A DNA stretch of 52,745 nt from a bacterium (GTDB lineage Bacteria; Actinomycetota; Acidimicrobiia; Spongiisociales; ZC4RG35). Below, piece after piece: positions 25,513-34,023 of this stretch; position 1 is the stretch's first letter, and every line of letters starts with the position of its first letter. The stretch covers positions 1 to 52,745 of the forward strand of contig JAHEJW010000016.1 of NCBI GenBank assembly GCA_024638655.1, written 5' to 3'. The notes under the pieces are model-generated. The model searched no databases. It was not told the DNA's origin and worked only from the letters and a program-made list of their open reading frames with translations. Made by a program: the position numbers and the translations under genes.

Positions 25513-25887
25513 TCAAGACCTGATTCGCTCGACGGTCCAATTGCGGTCGATCCACAACCCGACGACCTCAGAATCGGGGTACCGGTGCCTCATCCGAGTC
25601 ATCGCCTCGAGAATCTGGTCCCGCTGCACCTTGTCGGAGGTGGGGTTGCCGGCACAATCATGATGAGCAACGACGGCGATGTCCTGCGAATCATGGTGAG
25701 CGACGGACACATCCAGATCGCCGAGCACCATGGCGGTCCGATCGGTGTCGGCCGCGACGTGCCTGATCATGCCGGCCGCGGTGATGGTGTCGAGGTTGCG
25801 AACCCCGAAGACCGTGAGGAGATAGTCGGACACCTTCCTTTGGATACGCCCGTCCATGCATGTGAGGACGGTCCCGAACTCTCTCAT
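25513..25887 (-). CDS. Small beta-carbonic-anhydrase-like protein
   Basis: A 124-residue protein with the beta-CA zinc motifs TCMDGRIQ (Cys10 and Asp12) and a HHDC pair (VVAHHDCAGNP). It is much shorter than classical beta-CAs (about 200 residues) and lacks most of the second half of the fold. Comparable short CA-like proteins exist in several phyla with uncertain catalytic status. It is the first gene of a pair with the YjbQ gene. Confidence 0.75.
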   Translation of the reverse strand: MREFGTVLTCMDGRIQRKVSDYLLTVFGVRNLDTITAAGMIRHVAADTDRTAMVLGDLDVSVAHHDSQDIAVVAHHDCAGNPTSDKVQRDQILEAMTRMRHRYPDSEVVGLWIDRNWTVERIRS

Positions 25888-25984
25888 CGGGACGGGAATC
25901 TACCGTGCCCGAGCGATGGCCGGCTTAGGAGAGACGCGCAGAACGACCACGTATTGTTGGCTCTCACATCGAAGGGAGGATGAG

Positions 25985-26089
25985 GTGATCGAGCGGCGAG
26001 CCTCCTTCAAGGTGCGAGAACGGCATCTCGACTCGGCGATCTATGTGAGTACGTTGCGGCCCGCTGGTCGCGGCCTTCCCCGCCGGTGA
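25985..26089 (+). CDS. Putative small protein, 34 aa
   Basis: A GTG at 25985 with GGGAGG five bases upstream opens a 34-residue frame (starting VIERRASFKVRERHLDSA and ending in a basic GLPRR). The strength of the ribosome binding site is the only positive evidence; an overlapping ATG at 25980 stops after two codons. It is highly basic and not recognised. It may be a small protein or a translated leader for the VanZ gene 16 bp downstream. Confidence 0.4.
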   Translation: MIERRASFKVRERHLDSAIYVSTLRPAGRGLPRR

Positions 26090-26105
26090 GCGTCAGAATC
26101 AACTG

Positions 26106-27245
26106 ATGGTCAGTTTCCAGGCAACTCCGGTGCTCATGGTCGCCGCCGCGGTATGGGCCACTTGGCGAATGGCCATCTGGCGGCGAAGGGGCGGCGATCT
26201 CATACGTGAGTTGGGCATGGCCGCTCTACTCGCCTGGATTCTCGTCGTCGTCTCCCTGACGTTCTTTCCATTCAGAATCATCCTCTATGACTGGTACGGA
26301 TCGGCCAACTTCATTCCGTTTGCCAGCATCGCCCAGCTCATCTCGGAGACGGTTCCGGAGATAGCCGTCAGGAACATCCTGGGGAACATCGTCTTGTTCG
26401 TGCCCTTCGGCCTGCTTCTGCCCCTGCTGTTCGCTCGGATGCAGACTTTTTGGTCCTTCATCTGGCGGATCGTGGTGATATCGGTCGGAATCGAGATGCT
26501 GCAGGTCTTCACCCGGGCTCGCGCTGTGGACGTCGATGACGTGATCCTCAACGCTCTGGGCGCCGCCGCCGGATTCGGCCTGTTCTCGATTCTTCGCCAT
26601 CTGACTGCTCGGTCGGACCGAGGCATGGAGCTTCGGGAGCGCATGGCGGCGAAAAGCGAGCGCGAACCACTACTAACGGCACTGATTCCGGTCCTGGGCA
26701 CGCTCGCAATCGTCGTGCCGCTGATGTTGGCCAGCATCAATGCGGAGACTCTGTCATCCGGAGCCGATGGCGTGCTCGCAGATGCCACGTCGATCTGGCC
26801 CGGCAGTTCGGTGACGGGCTCGGCGGAGGTGAACGAGTTCTTGTTCGTCTTGCTGCATGAGGGCACCTTCGATCCCGAGTTGTTGGCGCTGGTCGAATAC
26901 GAAAGGGTCTTACCCGGGAGGTACACGCGGACGTCATGGGGGGACATGCCAGTCGAGGCGGACTCCCAATTCCGATGGCACCTTTCCGCCTTCAACACAG
27001 ACAGGAACGAGTTGCCCGTTGTGGCGGTCTGGGGGTCGAACGGTGCAGGAGCCGCAATGATTCAGATCCGCAACGTCGGCCTTGATCAACGCCTCGAACT
27101 GCCAGAGGGCAGGTTCTTCGTGGTCGCAATCCCTTACGACGTGGAGAAGCATCAGGGGCTCAACGACGTGCTGCAGGACTTTGACATCATGTTCTTCGAT
27201 GACGCAGGTGGGGACCTCACCGGTGAGTTCGAATGGGCCCAGTGA
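26106..27245 (+). CDS. VanZ-family membrane protein with C-terminal extracytoplasmic domain
   Basis: A 379-residue protein. The first about 175 residues form a VanZ-like membrane region: SLTFFPFRIILYDWYGSANF, NILGNIVLFVPFGLLLP and the conserved VDVDDVILNALGAAAGF. A further helix follows (about 201-220). The last about 150 residues are soluble and beta-like and lie outside the VanZ family. VanZ homologues are linked to glycopeptide/teicoplanin resistance in enterococci; most bacterial VanZ-domain proteins are uncharacterised. ATG 26106 has no Shine-Dalgarno; CAGAAT 6 bases upstream allows a leaderless start. Confidence 0.8.
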   Translation: MVSFQATPVLMVAAAVWATWRMAIWRRRGGDLIRELGMAALLAWILVVVSLTFFPFRIILYDWYGSANFIPFASIAQLISETVPEIAVRNILGNIVLFVPFGLLLPLLFARMQTFWSFIWRIVVISVGIEMLQVFTRARAVDVDDVILNALGAAAGFGLFSILRHLTARSDRGMELRERMAAKSEREPLLTALIPVLGTLAIVVPLMLASINAETLSSGADGVLADATSIWPGSSVTGSAEVNEFLFVLLHEGTFDPELLALVEYERVLPGRYTRTSWGDMPVEADSQFRWHLSAFNTDRNELPVVAVWGSNGAGAAMIQIRNVGLDQRLELPEGRFFVVAIPYDVEKHQGLNDVLQDFDIMFFDDAGGDLTGEFEWAQ

Positions 27246-27290
27246 GAACGGAATCGCTGGAACTAGCACGCTTCCCTACTCCCGGTTCGT

Positions 27291-27332
27291 TTGACAGATG
27301 GGCCCGCTCTCTCCACAATGCAATCGATTGCG
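27291..27332 (+). promoter_or_regulatory. Promoter with LacI-type operator of the dehydrogenase-LacI operon
   Basis: A perfect -35 TTGACA (27291-27296), 17 bp, CACAAT as -10 (27314-27319). Overlapping the last base of the -10 is a LacI-type dyad TGCAATCGATTGCG at 27319-27332 (13 of 14 bases as in the full palindrome). This placement over the start site is classical repression. Confidence 0.8.
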
Positions 27333-27393
27333 ATATCGCTCCTCGACGCACTTCGGTTGATGTCGCTCGGCTGCCTGGGAAGGAGGAGTGCTC

Positions 27394-28329
27394 TTGGAAG
27401 ACAACACGTTTCCGCACCTGGTGGGGTGGGTTGGCACTGGGCGCATGGGATTTGCGCTGGCCTCCCGGTTGCTAGACGCCGGGGTGGATCTGCGGGTCTG
27501 GAACCGAACCCGCTCCAAGGCCGAGCCCCTCGCCGAAAAAGGGGCGAAAGTAGTCGATGCCCCGTCCGATCTGGCCGAGTGCGACGTTGTCTTCACGATG
27601 GTCGCCGGTCCGGAGGACGTCCTTGCCGTGACTCTGGGCCCCGAGGGTGTGTTATCGAGAGAAGACGCAAGACCTTCGATCATCGTCGACTCCACCACCA
27701 TCGATCCCCCAACTTCTCAAGAGCTGACACAACGGGCCGAGGAAGTCGGCACGGCAGTGCTGGCTGCACCTGTCTCCGGCAACCCGAAGGTGGTCAAATC
27801 GGGCAAGCTCACCGTGGTCGTGTCCGGCCCTCGTGACGCCTACGAAGTCGTCCAGCCATATCTCCAGCAGTTCGGCCGCAAGGTCACCTATGTGGGGAAC
27901 GGTGATGAGGCTCGACTGGTCAAGATATGCCACAACATGATGCTGGGAGTGGTCACTCAAAGCCTGGCCGAGATCACGATGCTGGCCGAAGCGGCGGGCG
28001 TGGAGAGGTCCGACTTCCTCGAGTTCCTCAACGACAGCGTCATGGGGTCCACATTCACCCGCTACAAGACGCCGGCTCTCGTGAACCTCGACTGGACTCC
28101 CACCTTCACCTGGCACCTCCTCCGCAAGGACCTCGAGCTGGGTTTGGCCTCGGGGAAGGACCACGATGTTCCGCTACCTTTGACGGCCCTGACCCATTCG
28201 ATCGTGATGGAGGGGATTGGGCTGGGATACGGAGACCAGGACTTTGCCGCCATGCTGGAGAAACATGCTTCGGCTTCGGGGCGTGAGATCGAGCCAGAGA
28301 ACAAAGACGTCGGTGACGGTCTCTCCTGA
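27394..28329 (+). CDS. 3-hydroxyisobutyrate-dehydrogenase-like NAD(P) oxidoreductase
   Basis: A 311-residue beta-hydroxyacid dehydrogenase with the Rossmann motif GWVGTGRMG, substrate loop APVSGNPKVVKSGKL (family DAPVSGG) and catalytic Lys in VKICHNMML. These enzymes interconvert 3-hydroxyacids and semialdehydes (hydroxyisobutyrate, tartronate, gamma-hydroxybutyrate). TTG 27394 is preferred over GTG 27388 because AAGGAGG lies 7 bases upstream of the TTG and only 1 base from the GTG. First gene of an operon with an aldehyde dehydrogenase and the LacI regulator, so oxidation of a hydroxyacid followed by semialdehyde oxidation is likely. Confidence 0.88.
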   Translation: MEDNTFPHLVGWVGTGRMGFALASRLLDAGVDLRVWNRTRSKAEPLAEKGAKVVDAPSDLAECDVVFTMVAGPEDVLAVTLGPEGVLSREDARPSIIVDSTTIDPPTSQELTQRAEEVGTAVLAAPVSGNPKVVKSGKLTVVVSGPRDAYEVVQPYLQQFGRKVTYVGNGDEARLVKICHNMMLGVVTQSLAEITMLAEAAGVERSDFLEFLNDSVMGSTFTRYKTPALVNLDWTPTFTWHLLRKDLELGLASGKDHDVPLPLTALTHSIVMEGIGLGYGDQDFAAMLEKHASASGREIEPENKDVGDGLS

Positions 28330-28359
28330 CACCGGCATGTCGACGAGACGAGGAATGTC

Positions 28360-29817
28360 ATGACGCTGCTCAAAGAGCTCGAGGACCGTGGGGCCACGGG
28401 CCTCTACATAGACGGAGAGTGGCGGGAATCATCGGACGGCTCCGGGTTTCCCGTTCTCGATCCTTCTACCGGAGATCCTGTGACGGAGGTCTCATCCGGA
28501 TCGGTGGACGATGCACTCGCTGCCGTCGCAGCTGCCCACGAGGCAGGCCCCGCCTTCGTTGCCATGACCCCGAGAGAGCGCTCGGAGATACTCAGGAGAG
28601 CGTTCGAGATCATGATCGACCGCTCGGACGCCATAGCCGAGCTGATCGTGACGGAGATGGGAAAAGCCCTTCCCGAGGCGAAGGCAGAGGCGACCTATGC
28701 CGCTGAGTTCTTTCGGTGGTTCTCGGGCGAGGCTGTTCGCAACATCGGCTACATCAACACTGCACCCGGTGGCGACAAGCGAATCATCGCTATCCACCAG
28801 CCGATCGGGGTGTCGCTCCTCATCACTCCCTGGAACTTCCCGGCGGCCATGGCCACCCGGAAGATCGGGCCCGCGATCGCAGCGGGTTGCACGATGGTCC
28901 TCAAGCCGGCTTCGGACACGCCGCTGACCGCCCTGGCGGTAGCCGAAATCCTCAAAGAAGCTGGGCTCCCCAAAGGCGTCCTCAATGTGATGCCCTCGAG
29001 GCGTTCTGGTGAGGTGGTGGATGCCATGCTCACCGACGAGCGGGTTCGCAATCTCTCATTCACCGGGTCGACCGAGGTGGGCCGGGTCCTACTCGAGAAG
29101 GCCGCCAAGCGGGTCATCAGGTGTTCCATGGAGCTGGGGGGCAATGCCCCTTTCGTGGTCTTCGACGATGCCGATGTCGACGACGCCGTGAGCGGTGCGA
29201 TGGTCGCCAAGATGCGGAACGGCGGGCAGTCATGCATCGCGGCCAATCGGATTTACGTTCAGGACTCCGTTGCGGACGAGTTCATCGAGAAGCTCTCAGA
29301 GGCCATGGCCGCAACCAAGGTGGGCCCTGGCATGGAGGAGGGCACGACGCTGGGCCCTGTGATCAACGAGCGAGCGGTCCTGGACATGGTCGGATTCGTG
29401 GAGGAGACCACGGGGAACGGCGCCCAGGTGCGAATCGGCGGGAGACGACCCGAACGGGCGGGGTTCTTCTTCGAGCCAACACTGATCTCGGAAGTGAGGT
29501 CGAACGACCCGATCCTGTCCACTGAGATCTTCGGCCCTATCGCGCCTGTCGTCCGCTTCGAGACCGATGACGAGGCCATCGAGCTCGCCAACGACACCAT
29601 CTACGGCCTCGCCGCCTACGTCTACTCATCCGACTTGGCCCGAGCCATGGGTGCCGCCGAGGCCATAGAGGCAGGCATGGTTGGGGTCAACCGTGGTGTC
29701 ATGTCGGATCCTGCCGCTCCTTTCGGAGGCATGAAGCAGTCGGGTCAGGGTCGTGAGGGGAGTCATGAAGGCATGATGGAGTTCCTCGAGACCAAGTACA
29801 TCGCGGCTGACTGGTAA
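28360..29817 (+). CDS. NAD(P)-dependent aldehyde dehydrogenase, succinate-semialdehyde-dehydrogenase-like
   Basis: A 485-residue aldehyde dehydrogenase with a complete active site: Asn159 (TPWNFP), Lys182 (LKPAS), Glu258 (MELGGNAP) and nucleophile Cys292 (GQSCIAANR). Length and sequence flavour fit the GabD group oxidising succinate semialdehyde or similar omega-semialdehydes to acids. ATG 28360 follows GAGGA. It lies 30 bp behind the hydroxyacid dehydrogenase. In this operon it probably performs the exit step that feeds central metabolism (inference). Confidence 0.92.
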   Translation: MTLLKELEDRGATGLYIDGEWRESSDGSGFPVLDPSTGDPVTEVSSGSVDDALAAVAAAHEAGPAFVAMTPRERSEILRRAFEIMIDRSDAIAELIVTEMGKALPEAKAEATYAAEFFRWFSGEAVRNIGYINTAPGGDKRIIAIHQPIGVSLLITPWNFPAAMATRKIGPAIAAGCTMVLKPASDTPLTALAVAEILKEAGLPKGVLNVMPSRRSGEVVDAMLTDERVRNLSFTGSTEVGRVLLEKAAKRVIRCSMELGGNAPFVVFDDADVDDAVSGAMVAKMRNGGQSCIAANRIYVQDSVADEFIEKLSEAMAATKVGPGMEEGTTLGPVINERAVLDMVGFVEETTGNGAQVRIGGRRPERAGFFFEPTLISEVRSNDPILSTEIFGPIAPVVRFETDDEAIELANDTIYGLAAYVYSSDLARAMGAAEAIEAGMVGVNRGVMSDPAAPFGGMKQSGQGREGSHEGMMEFLETKYIAADW

Positions 29818-29822
29818 GCCGG

Positions 29823-29942
29823 GTGGACGACACCGAAGCGCTTGGAGCCGACACCGGTCGATTCGCCCCGTTTCTGAGCCATCCCGAGTTGGCAGGGGAT
29901 TTCGCCGTAGGCAGCCTCGGACCCCGATCGGTGGGCGATTGA
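29823..29942 (+). CDS. Putative 39-aa ORF coupled to the LacI gene
   Basis: The gap between the aldehyde dehydrogenase and the LacI gene is filled by an open frame of 39 codons from GTG 29823. It ends in TGA at 29940-29942, overlapping the regulator's TTG start (29939-29941) as TTGA. That overlap would couple translation of the regulator to this ORF. The product (VDDTEALGADTGRFAPF... ending GPRSVGD) is unrecognised and has a weak RBS, so it may be a leader peptide rather than a functional protein. Confidence 0.4.
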   Translation: MDDTEALGADTGRFAPFLSHPELAGDFAVGSLGPRSVGD

Positions 29943-30958
29943 GCAACCGGATCACGCTCAGCGATGTGGCCCGGGAAGCAGGTGTACACCCGTCTACGGC
30001 GTCACGTGCACTGAATGAGTCGACACGCTCCGTAGTGAACCCGCAAACCGTGGAGCGCGTCCTTCAGGTGGCGAAGCGACTGGGGTACAGCCCGCATCCC
30101 CTTGCCAGAGGTCTGCGGACAAACCGGACCATGACCATCGGGTTTGTGATACCCGACGTGCAGAACCCGCTGTTCGGACCGATCATCTCCGGGGCAGAGA
30201 GCGAGCTGGCCGAAGACGACTACTCGCTCCTGATAGCGGACGACCGGGGTGATCCGGGACGTGCGATCGAGACTCTCCTCGCCCGTCGTATCGACGGATT
30301 GATCCTGGCGAGCGCAGCCCGGGTCGACGAGGTGACCTCCTCGCTGGTCGACAGGAATGTCCCGGTCGTTTTTGTCAACCGATTCACCGAAGGGCTCCCG
30401 TTCCCGGCCATCATCGGTGATGATCATGCGGGTATCGGGCTCGCGGTCGAGCATTTGACCGGACTGGGGCACAGCCGAATCGCTCACGTCGCCGGGCCTC
30501 GCAACCTCTCGACAGGTCTTGGCAGATACCAGGCGTTCGTGTCGTGGACCCAGAGCCTGGGCGTTTCCTTCGACGAGAGTCTCATCGAAGAGGCGAACTG
30601 GTTCCAGGTCGACCCGGGCTATTTGGCCGCGACGGCGCTTCTCGACCGTCGGCCGGATGTCACGGCCATCGTCGCAGCAAACGATCTGATCGCGCTCGGG
30701 TGCTACCGAGCCATACGCGAGCGGGGGCTGGAGGTTGGGGAAGACATCTCCGTGACCGGCTACAACGACATTCCGCTGCTCGACTTGATGCAACCTTCGA
30801 TGACCTCGGTGAGAGTCCCGTATCGAGTCATGGGGAGGGAAGCGGCCGGCATGATCCTGGCGATGATCGCAAACGGAAAAGACCCCGACTCCGGTCCGGT
30901 CTCGGTGAGGCTGGTCCCCACCCTCGTCGCTCGCGAGTCGACCAAGCCGCCCAAATGA
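29939..30958 (+). CDS. LacI-family transcriptional regulator
   Basis: A 339-residue regulator. The N-terminal helix-turn-helix (ITLSDVAREAGVHPSTASRALN, split here at residues 5-14 and 15-26) and hinge (RVLQVAKRLGYSPHPLARGL) are typical. They are followed by the periplasmic-binding-like core with TMTIGFVIPDVQNPLF and the signature AIVAANDLIALG. It should bind the palindrome TGCAATCGATTGCA found five times in the window, always at transcription-unit starts. A TTG at 29939 is the only start codon fitting the HTH. It is the last gene of its own operon, whose promoter carries one operator, so it is probably autoregulated. Effector unknown. Confidence 0.93.
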   Translation: MSNRITLSDVAREAGVHPSTASRALNESTRSVVNPQTVERVLQVAKRLGYSPHPLARGLRTNRTMTIGFVIPDVQNPLFGPIISGAESELAEDDYSLLIADDRGDPGRAIETLLARRIDGLILASAARVDEVTSSLVDRNVPVVFVNRFTEGLPFPAIIGDDHAGIGLAVEHLTGLGHSRIAHVAGPRNLSTGLGRYQAFVSWTQSLGVSFDESLIEEANWFQVDPGYLAATALLDRRPDVTAIVAANDLIALGCYRAIRERGLEVGEDISVTGYNDIPLLDLMQPSMTSVRVPYRVMGREAAGMILAMIANGKDPDSGPVSVRLVPTLVARESTKPPK

Positions 30959-30999
30959 TCCCTCTTGCCTCTCCCGACCGATGGCACCAAACCCACGTT

Positions 31000-31013
31000 T
31001 GCAATCGATTGCA
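31000..31013. promoter_or_regulatory. LacI-type operator, perfect palindrome
   Basis: TGCAATCGATTGCA, fully symmetric over 14 bp, in the 157-bp gap between the LacI gene and the OsmC gene. A weak promoter can be drawn through it: TTGCAA at 30999-31004, 17 bp, CAGACT at 31022-31027. It probably controls the OsmC-LVIVD-hydrolase operon. Confidence 0.75.
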
Positions 31014-31115
31014 GCATGGCTCAGACTAGGTGCGGCGCTCAGGGCATGGATGACCTGAGTGGAACCTGGCTCGAGTAGAAGACGAATCCCTATGAGCTCG
31101 GGAGAGTGATGAGCA

Positions 31116-31613
31116 ATGGCAACTGAGATCGCATCCTCATTCGACGTGAGCGAGCCGATCATCCGACGCAAACAGCTCACCGCAGTGAATCATGCAGGGA
31201 TGATGACTGAGATCGACTTTGGGGAGTTCGGCTACTTCGTCACAGATGAGCCCGAAGCTCATGGCGGCACCGGAGAGGGCCCTTCGCCCCTGCAGACGGT
31301 GCTCAGCGCTCTTTGCGGATGCGAGGCGGTGACCTTCCATCGAACGGCCGCGGAGATGGAGTTCCGGTATGAGCGAATCGAGTTCGAGGCGGAGTTCACA
31401 ATCGACATTCGGGGTCGGCTAGGAGTCCGAGGCGTGGTTCCGCATTTCCAGACGATTCGTGTCGAGGCCGTCGTCACGACTCCCGAGCCCGAGCAGCGTC
31501 TGGCTGCGATCGTCGAGGAGACCGAGTCCCGATGCCCCGTGTTCAACCTCGTGACCGATGCCGGCGTCAAGACGGAAATGCGCTGGATTCGCAAGCTGCC
31601 CGAGGAGGCGTGA
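31116..31613 (+). CDS. OsmC-family protein
   Basis: A 165-residue OsmC/YhfA-like protein. The two redox cysteines of the family are visible: one in LCGCEAVTFH (a central helix) and one in ESRCPVFNLVTD. The family includes thiol peroxidases acting on organic hydroperoxides, but many catabolic-cluster members are of unknown role. It opens an operon with a beta-propeller protein and an alpha/beta hydrolase, behind a LacI operator. The start is ATG 31116 with a GGGAGAG tract upstream. Confidence 0.85.
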   Translation: MATEIASSFDVSEPIIRRKQLTAVNHAGMMTEIDFGEFGYFVTDEPEAHGGTGEGPSPLQTVLSALCGCEAVTFHRTAAEMEFRYERIEFEAEFTIDIRGRLGVRGVVPHFQTIRVEAVVTTPEPEQRLAAIVEETESRCPVFNLVTDAGVKTEMRWIRKLPEEA

Positions 31614-31637
31614 GGTCGATGTGGCCGGAGTCTGCGT

Positions 31638-32813
31638 TTGAAACGGCGGATGAGCCACGGCGCTGACATGGCCGGCCTGAGACAGGTCGGACACTCGGAT
31701 CTCGGGGGGTTCGGAGACGGCATGCAGGTAATGCGTGCCGGTGAGACGCTCTACGTGGGGCACTTCGGCCCATCCGGAATGGGCACGAGCGTTCTCGACG
31801 CATCGGATCCGAGCGAACTGCATCTGGTGCGACAACTGCCTGCGCCTCCCGGGGGCCACACTCACAAGGTGCAGGTTGCCGATGGCCTCCTCCTGACCAA
31901 TCACGAGGCCTTCAGGGGCGGGGTGCCCGAGAAGCTTGGAATGGCCATCTACGACCTCGACGATCCGTATGCGCCCCGTGAGGTCGGGTTTTGGGACTCG
32001 ACTGGCCGCGGGGTTCACCGCATCGTCTACGAAGGCGGTGACTATGCGTATCTGTCCGCGACGCCTGACGGCTTCGACGAGCGCATCTGGGTAGTCGTGG
32101 ATGTGAGCGACCCTGAGCGTCCGCAGGAGCGAGCACGTTGGTGGTGGCCGGGGATGGGCGCCGTTGAAACCCCCGACTGGCCCGATGACGAGGCGCGCTC
32201 GGTCCACCACGCCATGGTTCGAGGGGATCGGGCATTCCTCGGTTTCTGGGATTCGGGGATGGTGATCCTCGACATCTCCGACATGGACCAGATCTCGGTG
32301 GTCTCGCATGTCCAGTGGGAGGTGGGGGGTCACACCCATACCTGCCTTCCCTTGGGCGATTCGGGTCTCGTGGCGGTCACCGATGAAGCGGTCACCGACG
32401 GATGCGATGACGACCCGCACATGGTTCGCCTGATCGACGTCTCCGACGAGCGCAATCCGGAAGTCGTGGCGATATGCCCGATCCCAGAAGGTGACTTCTG
32501 TGAGAGAGGGCTGCGTTTCGGGGCTCACTGCCTTCACGAGAATCGTCCTGGGAGTTATCAAAGCGACCAGGTGATCTTTGTGACCTATTTCAACGCAGGT
32601 CTGAGGGTCTACGACGTCGCCGATCCGACCGACCCGGTTGAGATCGCACATTGGATTCCGGACTGTCCCCCGGGCCAGCGGGCGATCCAGATCAACGACG
32701 TCTGGGTGGGTGAGGACCTCGTGGTCTTCGTCACCGACAGGGTGAAAGGCGGTGTCTATGCGCTGGAGCCCGAGGACGGGTTGCGTGGGCGGCTCGTAGA
32801 GGCCTCGGCATGA
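31638..32813 (+). CDS. LVIVD-repeat beta-propeller protein
   Basis: A 391-residue protein built of repeats of the LVIVD kind; at least five are visible: MAIYDLDDPYAPREVGFW, IWVVVDVSDPERPQERARW, MVILDISDMDQISVV, MVRLIDVSDERNPEVVAI and LRVYDVADPTDPVEIAHW. These form blades of a propeller. Several conserved His (GGHTHK, VHRIVYEG, VHHAMV, GGHTHTC) could bind metal in the central channel. There is no signal peptide, so it is probably cytoplasmic. Start TTG 31638 has GGAG 7 bases upstream; ATG 31650 is an alternative. Second gene of the operon; an enzymatic role is possible but not demonstrated in what I know of the family. Confidence 0.8.
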   Translation: MKRRMSHGADMAGLRQVGHSDLGGFGDGMQVMRAGETLYVGHFGPSGMGTSVLDASDPSELHLVRQLPAPPGGHTHKVQVADGLLLTNHEAFRGGVPEKLGMAIYDLDDPYAPREVGFWDSTGRGVHRIVYEGGDYAYLSATPDGFDERIWVVVDVSDPERPQERARWWWPGMGAVETPDWPDDEARSVHHAMVRGDRAFLGFWDSGMVILDISDMDQISVVSHVQWEVGGHTHTCLPLGDSGLVAVTDEAVTDGCDDDPHMVRLIDVSDERNPEVVAICPIPEGDFCERGLRFGAHCLHENRPGSYQSDQVIFVTYFNAGLRVYDVADPTDPVEIAHWIPDCPPGQRAIQINDVWVGEDLVVFVTDRVKGGVYALEPEDGLRGRLVEASA

Positions 32814-32856
32814 GATCGTCCAAGGCTGGGTTAGAGCCACCGCGATGGGAGGGAAG

Positions 32857-34023
32857 ATGACCAGGACCAACAACGAACTTGACTTTGCACCGTCGGAGGA
32901 CCCCTTCGTGGTGCAGCATGGCGGCTTCTACCGACGATGGCTCTCGATGGTCGACGATCTCGACGAGCTCGAGTCGACGGTGTCCCAGTTGCAGGGAACC
33001 ACCCAGGATCTGTGGGTTCCGGTTTGGGAGAAGGCAGGGGAGCATCATGAGATCGAGGGCGACCGTCTCGAGGAGTCCGGCGATCACGAAGGGGCCAGAC
33101 GCGAGTACCTGCAGGCCAAGACCTACTACGCCATCGGTCGGTTTCCGGGCGAGATCACAGACGAGAAGAAGCGGATCAGTGCCCGATGTGCCGAGGCCTA
33201 TCGCAAGGCATCCGCTCATCTCGATCCTCCCCTCGGGGTGGTGGAAGTCCTCCATCAGGGCCGGGGAATCCGGTCCCACTTCAGGGCTCCAAAGGGGGCA
33301 GGAGCCGACTCACCGGTGCCGGCGGTTCTGATCATGTGTGGGGCAGACGTGTTCAAGGAGGACAGGGGCTGGGCAGGCGAGATGGCTCTCGGGCAAGGAA
33401 TGGCCTCACTTGTGATGGACGCCCCCGGCACCGGCGAGAACCCCTTCCCTTGGGCTCCCGAGTCTGTATCCGCCTGGGAGGCCGCTTTGGATTGGCTGTC
33501 TCGGCGCCCGGAAGTCGATGGCCGGCGCATCGGAGCGTTCGGAATCTCCCGAGGTGGGTATTCGGTGATGCAGCTGGCGGGAATCGCTCCGCAGAAGGTT
33601 GGTGCCGTCGTGGCTATCGCAGGTCACCCGTTCGGTTACCGCATGTCGGACGTCGAGTTGGAGGCTTTCGTCGACCATGCCAACAAGCGGGCATCATGGG
33701 CCTTTGGCGAGCCGGGAGGTCCCGGGTCGTTCGAGCCCACCAGCGTGGAGAAAGAACACGAGAAGTTCTCCCGATGGGCTTTGTCAGAACAGGGGATCCT
33801 CGACGACATCACGATGCCCGTGCTCATGATCAACGGAAGACACGATCACCTGGCGCCAATTGGCAACATCCACTTCATGCTGGAACACGGCCCGGTGACC
33901 GGGAAGGAGGCGAGGATCTACTCAGATGCAGGCCACTGTGCCTTCAAATATTTCTCAGATTGGGCGCCGGCTTCATTCCGATGGCTCGCCGAGAAGCTGA
34001 GAACCGGGAGCGACTCAGCCTGA
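32857..34023 (+). CDS. Alpha/beta hydrolase, FrsA / dihydropseudooxynicotine-hydrolase-like
   Basis: A 388-residue alpha/beta hydrolase with a long helical N-terminal cap (about 1-125). The core has nucleophile Ser in GISRGGYS, Asp in INGRHDHLAP and His in SDAGHCAF. Cap plus core resemble FrsA and 2,6-dihydropseudooxynicotine hydrolase, which cleaves a C-C bond in nicotine breakdown; this is from memory of the family, not a search. GGGAGG precedes ATG 32857; an ATG four codons upstream is less well spaced. Last gene of the OsmC operon; its 3' end overlaps the convergent flavoenzyme gene by 9 bp. Confidence 0.82.
   Translation: MTRTNNELDFAPSEDPFVVQHGGFYRRWLSMVDDLDELESTVSQLQGTTQDLWVPVWEKAGEHHEIEGDRLEESGDHEGARREYLQAKTYYAIGRFPGEITDEKKRISARCAEAYRKASAHLDPPLGVVEVLHQGRGIRSHFRAPKGAGADSPVPAVLIMCGADVFKEDRGWAGEMALGQGMASLVMDAPGTGENPFPWAPESVSAWEAALDWLSRRPEVDGRRIGAFGISRGGYSVMQLAGIAPQKVGAVVAIAGHPFGYRMSDVELEAFVDHANKRASWAFGEPGGPGSFEPTSVEKEHEKFSRWALSEQGILDDITMPVLMINGRHDHLAPIGNIHFMLEHGPVTGKEARIYSDAGHCAFKYFSDWAPASFRWLAEKLRTGSDSA

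Noticed and set aside
30002-31180. 392-codon minus-strand ORF opposite the LacI gene
   Set aside because: Antisense shadow in high-GC DNA; it also reads through the operator at 31000.
31419-32873. 484-codon minus-strand ORF opposite the LVIVD gene
   Set aside because: Antisense of clear LVIVD repeats; no ribosome binding site and no recognisable domain.
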